A stretch of DNA of 64,000 bases from JBDHWG01 sp039810085. GTDB taxonomy: Bacteria > Chloroflexota > Anaerolineae > Epilineales > JAHCIE01. Each line of letters begins with the position of its first letter. Positions within the stretch are counted from its first letter, which is position 1. The notes below the pieces were generated by a model that made no database searches, was not told the DNA's origin, and worked only from the letters and a program-made list of their open reading frames with translations. Position numbers and translations under genes: made by a program. The DNA lies in the NCBI GenBank assembly GCA_039810085.1, contig JBDHWG010000008.1:1-64000 (forward strand), in the 5' to 3' direction. Shown in pieces: positions 57,830 to 64,000 of this stretch.

Positions 57830-57917
57830 GTCTCAACCAAGCTCACTTTGTCGATGTCCAAATACGGGCCGAAGCGGCAGCGCAAGTCTGCCGCTCAGCG
57901 TAATCGTCAGTTCTGAA

Positions 57918-57947
57918 ATTATACGGGAATACAGGGGGCGGTGGCAA
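57918..57947 (-). promoter_or_regulatory. Promoter for the cox maturation operon
   Basis: On the minus strand TTGCCA (57947-57942), 18 bases and a perfect TATAAT (57923-57918) precede the coxD-type ATG by 88 bases. The -35 matches five of six bases. It lies between the structural-gene end and the maturation genes. Confidence 0.6.
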
Positions 57948-57953
57948 CAACGT

Positions 57954-58388
57954 CTACGAGTAGACCGCCAGGGGCCGGTTGCCCAGGACGCGGCGCGCGG
58001 CGTCCGTGTCGCCCTCGAACGCCAGCAGGGCGTGCCCATCGGCGAGGGATTGCCGGATAGCGCCTGTTGTGTCGGCGTCCTCGTCGTGGCCGAGCAAGGC
58101 CACCAGGAAGTCGTGGGGGTTGTCGTGCTGCGCATCGCTGAAGCGGGCGGCGGGGCCGCTGACGGTCACCATGCCCAGGTCGGGCACGCTATAGGTGGCG
58201 TCCGTGCCCAGGACCTGCATGATCGCAGCAGCCTCGGGCGCGGGCGCCGTCCCCATCGCTTTTTCGTCGCCGGAGATAGGCTGCCCGACGATGAAGCTGA
58301 TGTCGTGCAAGCCGGCGCGCTTAAGCTCGTGCACCGTGTGAACGATGCTGGTATCCAGGGGCATGACGGCGAGCAGGGTATTCGCCAT
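57954..58388 (-). CDS. Small protein of unknown function in the cox locus
   Basis: A 144-residue acidic soluble protein. I do not recognise it with confidence. The end (IRQSLADGHALLAFEGDTDAARRVLGNR) resembles the second half of YflT-like stress proteins with a ferredoxin-like fold, where ADGxxLLxFE/V is followed by a helix. The N-terminus (NTLLAVMPLDTSIVHTVHELKRAGLHDISFIVG) reads as the matching beta-alpha-beta unit. The ATG at 58388 has AGGAGG four bases upstream. It follows the coxM gene and precedes the maturation promoter. Confidence 0.6.
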   Translation of the reverse strand: MANTLLAVMPLDTSIVHTVHELKRAGLHDISFIVGQPISGDEKAMGTAPAPEAAAIMQVLGTDATYSVPDLGMVTVSGPAARFSDAQHDNPHDFLVALLGHDEDADTTGAIRQSLADGHALLAFEGDTDAARRVLGNRPLAVYS

Positions 58389-58464
58389 GTTTCCTCCTGA
58401 GGTCAAAGTGAGGTCTGGAAGAGCAGGTCAGCCTCCAGGCAGCCTGCTCTCCTCGACACGAGGG

Positions 58465-59310
<846 letters not shown>

Positions 59311-59312
59311 GG

Positions 59313-61661
<2,349 letters not shown>

Positions 61662-61693
61662 AGAGGGTCTCCTTTGACGGGCCTGATCGAAGG

Positions 61694-62170
<477 letters not shown>

Positions 62171-62215
62171 GGGGCAATCTCCTTCGATTGATAGTGTAAC
62201 CGTCAGTCAGAGAGA

Positions 62216-62827
62216 CTAGTCGCGGCGCAGAATCCAGATCAGAAGCAACGTGGCGATGGAGCCGATGACGACCCAGGTCCAGGGAAGACCAGGGGCAGCG
62301 GGCGCGTAGGGGGGCGGCGAGACCGGGCGTGGCGCGGGGCCAACGGCTTCGGGGGTGGGGGTCGGTGGGGGCGCAGCAGCGGCAGCGCGGCGCTCGGCAA
62401 GCTGGCTTTCCAGGGACTTGAACCCCTGGTTGATGAGGGTCTTGGCGGCGCCCTCGACGAGGCGCTGGCTGACGCCGGCGAGCTGCCCGCCGATGGCGGC
62501 GTCGCCGTGATAGTTGACGAGCGTTTGCGTGTCCTGGCCGACGAGGTCCACCGTGCCGCTGGCGTTGACGAAACCGCGCTGGCCTTTTCCGCCAATCGTC
62601 ATTTTGTAGTGGGTCGGAGCCTCAATATCTGAGAGGGTTACGCGGCCGGCGTATTGGCCGCTGACTGCGCCAATGCCGAGCTTAAGCTGGGCCTCGAAAG
62701 CGTGTTCGCCCACCGGCTCGAAGTGATCCACGCCCGGAATCGCCTTCGCAATGGCGTTCGGGTCCATGAGCAAGTCCCACACTTCGTCCTGCGGGGCATT
62801 AAAAGTGTAGCTGCCGCTAATCTTCAC
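62216..62827 (-). CDS. coxG: CoxG-family SRPBCC protein with C-terminal membrane anchor
   Basis: A 203-residue protein. KISGSYTFNAPQDEVWDLLMDPNAIAKAIPGVDHFE is the CoxG/SRPBCC start. The ~140-residue domain is followed by a Pro/Ala-rich linker and one C-terminal span (WVVIGSIATLLLIWIL) with a positive RRD end. In CO oxidisers CoxG recruits the enzyme to the membrane. The GTG at 62827 has GAGGAG six bases upstream; a longer reading adds 22 unlike residues. It is the first gene of the operon. Confidence 0.92.
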   Translation of the reverse strand: MKISGSYTFNAPQDEVWDLLMDPNAIAKAIPGVDHFEPVGEHAFEAQLKLGIGAVSGQYAGRVTLSDIEAPTHYKMTIGGKGQRGFVNASGTVDLVGQDTQTLVNYHGDAAIGGQLAGVSQRLVEGAAKTLINQGFKSLESQLAERRAAAAAPPPTPTPEAVGPAPRPVSPPPYAPAAPGLPWTWVVIGSIATLLLIWILRRD

Positions 62828-62913
62828 GTGCGTCTCCTCACGGAGGCAGCTCAAGGCTGCGGGGCGTACGGTTGAGCGTCTAAAGTTGCACAACGAAGGG
62901 ATTGAACGACAAG

Positions 62914-62942
62914 ATTATAAGAGTGGGATGCAAAAAGTACAA
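62914..62942 (-). promoter_or_regulatory. Possible promoter for the coxGSLM operon
   Basis: On the minus strand TTGTAC (62942-62937), 17 bases and a perfect TATAAT (62919-62914) precede the coxG GTG by 86 bases. The -35 matches only three of six bases. Confidence 0.4.
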
Positions 62943-62956
62943 GTCGCCCGATGGGC

Positions 62957-63002
62957 AAAAAAAGCCCATTGCGCATACCAGCCAGCATGCGCAATGGGCT
63001 TG
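62957..63002 (-). terminator. Intrinsic terminator of the SCP2 gene
   Basis: AAGCCCATTGCGCAT and ATGCGCAATGGGCTT are exact 15-base complements around 10 bases. On the minus strand a run of seven T follows. It lies 14 bases after the SCP2 stop and separates it from the cox promoter. Confidence 0.9.
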
Positions 63003-63016
63003 TAACGCGCCCAGGA

Positions 63017-63340
63017 TTAGCCGAACATGCTCTGGAGGCGCATGAGCAGGCCCATGTCGCCGGTGGCCTTGATCTGGCCGGTCATGAAGGCGGTCATCGG
63101 GTTGGTCTGGCCGGTCAGGACGCCTTTCCAGACTTCGGACGGCGTCTCCAAACTCGCGCTCGGGTTCTCAGCCTGGCCTTCGCGCATCGTCGCCTGGCCG
63201 TCGTGAATGCCAAGCACCCAATTGCCCGGCTCTTCGCCGGTGAAGTTGAACTGGATGTCGGCGTTGACGTCGGCGGCGCGGTCGGCGTGGAAGACCTTGG
63301 GCATGTTGTTCATGATCTGGGCCATGGTCAGATTTTCCAT
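63017..63340 (-). CDS. SCP2 sterol-binding-domain protein
   Basis: A 107-residue protein formed by one SCP2 domain. DIQFNFTGEEPGNWVLGIHDGQATMREGQ and PSEVWKGVLTGQTNPMTAFMTGQIKATGDMGLLMRL are typical. The family binds lipids or acyl chains in a hydrophobic tunnel; the bacterial role is not settled. AAAGGAG stands seven bases before the ATG at 63340. It has its own terminator. Confidence 0.92.
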   Translation of the reverse strand: MENLTMAQIMNNMPKVFHADRAADVNADIQFNFTGEEPGNWVLGIHDGQATMREGQAENPSASLETPSEVWKGVLTGQTNPMTAFMTGQIKATGDMGLLMRLQSMFG

Positions 63341-63381
63341 TTTGCTCTCCTTTGAGTGAGCCAGTATGTGTCGGAGCGACG

Positions 63382-64000
63382 CTAATCTATCGACGCTGCG
63401 GCGGTGACGATATCGCCGCGAAGCTCAACGATGTCCACACCCTGCACCGGCGCTGTCTTAGCCGGGACTTCCTCCGACGTGAAGCGGATGATTTTGCTGA
63501 AGCGCGTCAGCACCACAATGTCGGCGCTGTCGGGCGCGCAGACGATGCCGGCGACGACCTCGCTCTTCATGATAATCTTGCCCGCCGCGCCCGGCGCTTT
63601 GTTCGCCGCGAAGCCCTCCATCAGCCGTCGCGTGCCCAAACCGTCCTCGGTGACCACGAACACCGCATCATCCTCGTGGATCGCAGTCAGCCCGGCGAGC
63701 GAGTCCCCCGGCCGGAGCTTGATGCCCGGCGCGGCCTGGAGCGGCGCAACGCTGATGTTGAAGCGTGTCGCCATGCCGCCCCGGCTCACCATGAGCACGT
63801 CCGCCGTACCGCCGCTGAGGCACATCGCGCACGCCGGACTGCCCGTCTGCCGTGGGTCTAGCACGACGCGCCCCGGCTCGAAGCTCGCCCCGAAATAGTG
63901 GCCGCGCATGCGCTTGATGAAGCCGCTCTGACTGCCGAGAAGAACGTAGCGCTGCTGGTCGGCCTCGCTTAACGGCTGGATGGCGGCGAGCTTGTCGCCG
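63382..64000 (-). CDS. DNA gyrase/topoisomerase IV subunit A, C-terminal part (cut by window edge)
   Basis: The minus-strand frame enters at the right edge (first full codon at 63999) and runs to a TAG at 63382-63384, giving about 205 residues. Repeated blade-like units such as DKLAAIQPLSEADQQRYVLL, KIIMKSEVVAGIV and DIVVLTRFSKIIRFTSEEVP fit the C-terminal beta-propeller that wraps DNA in GyrA and ParC. The catalytic half lies outside the window, so gyrA and parC cannot be separated. The unit GLGTRRLMEGF holds a basic motif typical of a blade. Confidence 0.8.
   Translation of the reverse strand, partial: GDKLAAIQPLSEADQQRYVLLGSQSGFIKRMRGHYFGASFEPGRVVLDPRQTGSPACAMCLSGGTADVLMVSRGGMATRFNISVAPLQAAPGIKLRPGDSLAGLTAIHEDDAVFVVTEDGLGTRRLMEGFAANKAPGAAGKIIMKSEVVAGIVCAPDSADIVVLTRFSKIIRFTSEEVPAKTAPVQGVDIVELRGDIVTAAASID

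Overview
The window is one continuous stretch of high-G+C bacterial chromosome (about 63-65% by eye) with short intergenic gaps, many ATGA/GTGA-type start-stop overlaps, good Shine-Dalgarno sites and TTGNCN/TATAAT-type promoters. No rRNA, tRNA or CRISPR array was seen. Gene content (long O-antigen-ligase-like proteins with C-terminal TPRs, paired FemAB-type acyltransferases, a carbon-monoxide-dehydrogenase-like form II cluster, a membrane-arm-only complex I operon, Thr/Pro-linker surface proteins, paired cyclophilins) suggests a member of the Chloroflexota. That placement is an inference from gene content, not a tree.

Layout. The left edge (1-~113) is the end of an IS5-type insertion sequence abutting a D-2-hydroxyacid dehydrogenase. 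1387-7281 (minus) holds three GT4 and one GT2 glycosyltransferases and a MurJ-like flippase. It is followed by uridine kinase, a long O-antigen-ligase/TPR protein, a methyltransferase and murE (7338-13293). 13300-21390 (minus) is nuoA-H-J-K-L-M-N, the membrane arm of complex I, without B, C, D, I, E, F or G. 21550-24585 (plus) holds two tandem FemAB-type proteins and an EamA transporter. 24582-25991 (minus) encodes a soluble and a membrane-anchored cyclophilin. 26010-31660 (minus) has a nucleotide-sugar dehydrogenase, a WecA/TagO-type transferase and a second O-antigen-ligase/TPR protein. It is divergent from a secreted Thr/Pro-linker protein (31834-34179).

34336-37990 (minus) is a sugar ABC importer (binding protein plus two permeases, no ATPase). 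39009-45199 is a complete branched-chain amino-acid-type ABC importer (livG...livF-K-H-M). Its two ATPase genes are split by an antisense VOC-family gene and by a low-G+C gene that joins a peptidoglycan-binding-like domain to an effector-associated (Death-like) domain; the latter is the most unusual item here. 45200-51822 carries an orphan UPF0175 protein, malate dehydrogenase, QueG, a Nei/Fpg glycosylase, a YdeI-like protein, uvrB and a small Cys/His protein. A sigma factor, YtxH-like protein and small membrane protein follow. 53507-62827 (minus) is a form II CoxL-type molybdenum hydroxylase locus: coxG-S-L-M, then MoxR/vWA/XdhC-type maturation genes behind their own promoter. An SCP2 protein and the C-terminal part of a gyrase/topoisomerase A subunit reach the right edge.

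The two glycan regions together could supply sugar activation, lipid-carrier loading, glycosyl transfer, flipping and polymer ligation for a cell-surface glycan. The cox locus is a self-contained enzyme plus maturation set. The nuo operon needs its hydrophilic arm from elsewhere in the genome. No stretch longer than 300 bases lacks a gene; the longest gaps are 14851-15079 (palindromic repeat) and 37991-38218 (hairpin and possible promoter).
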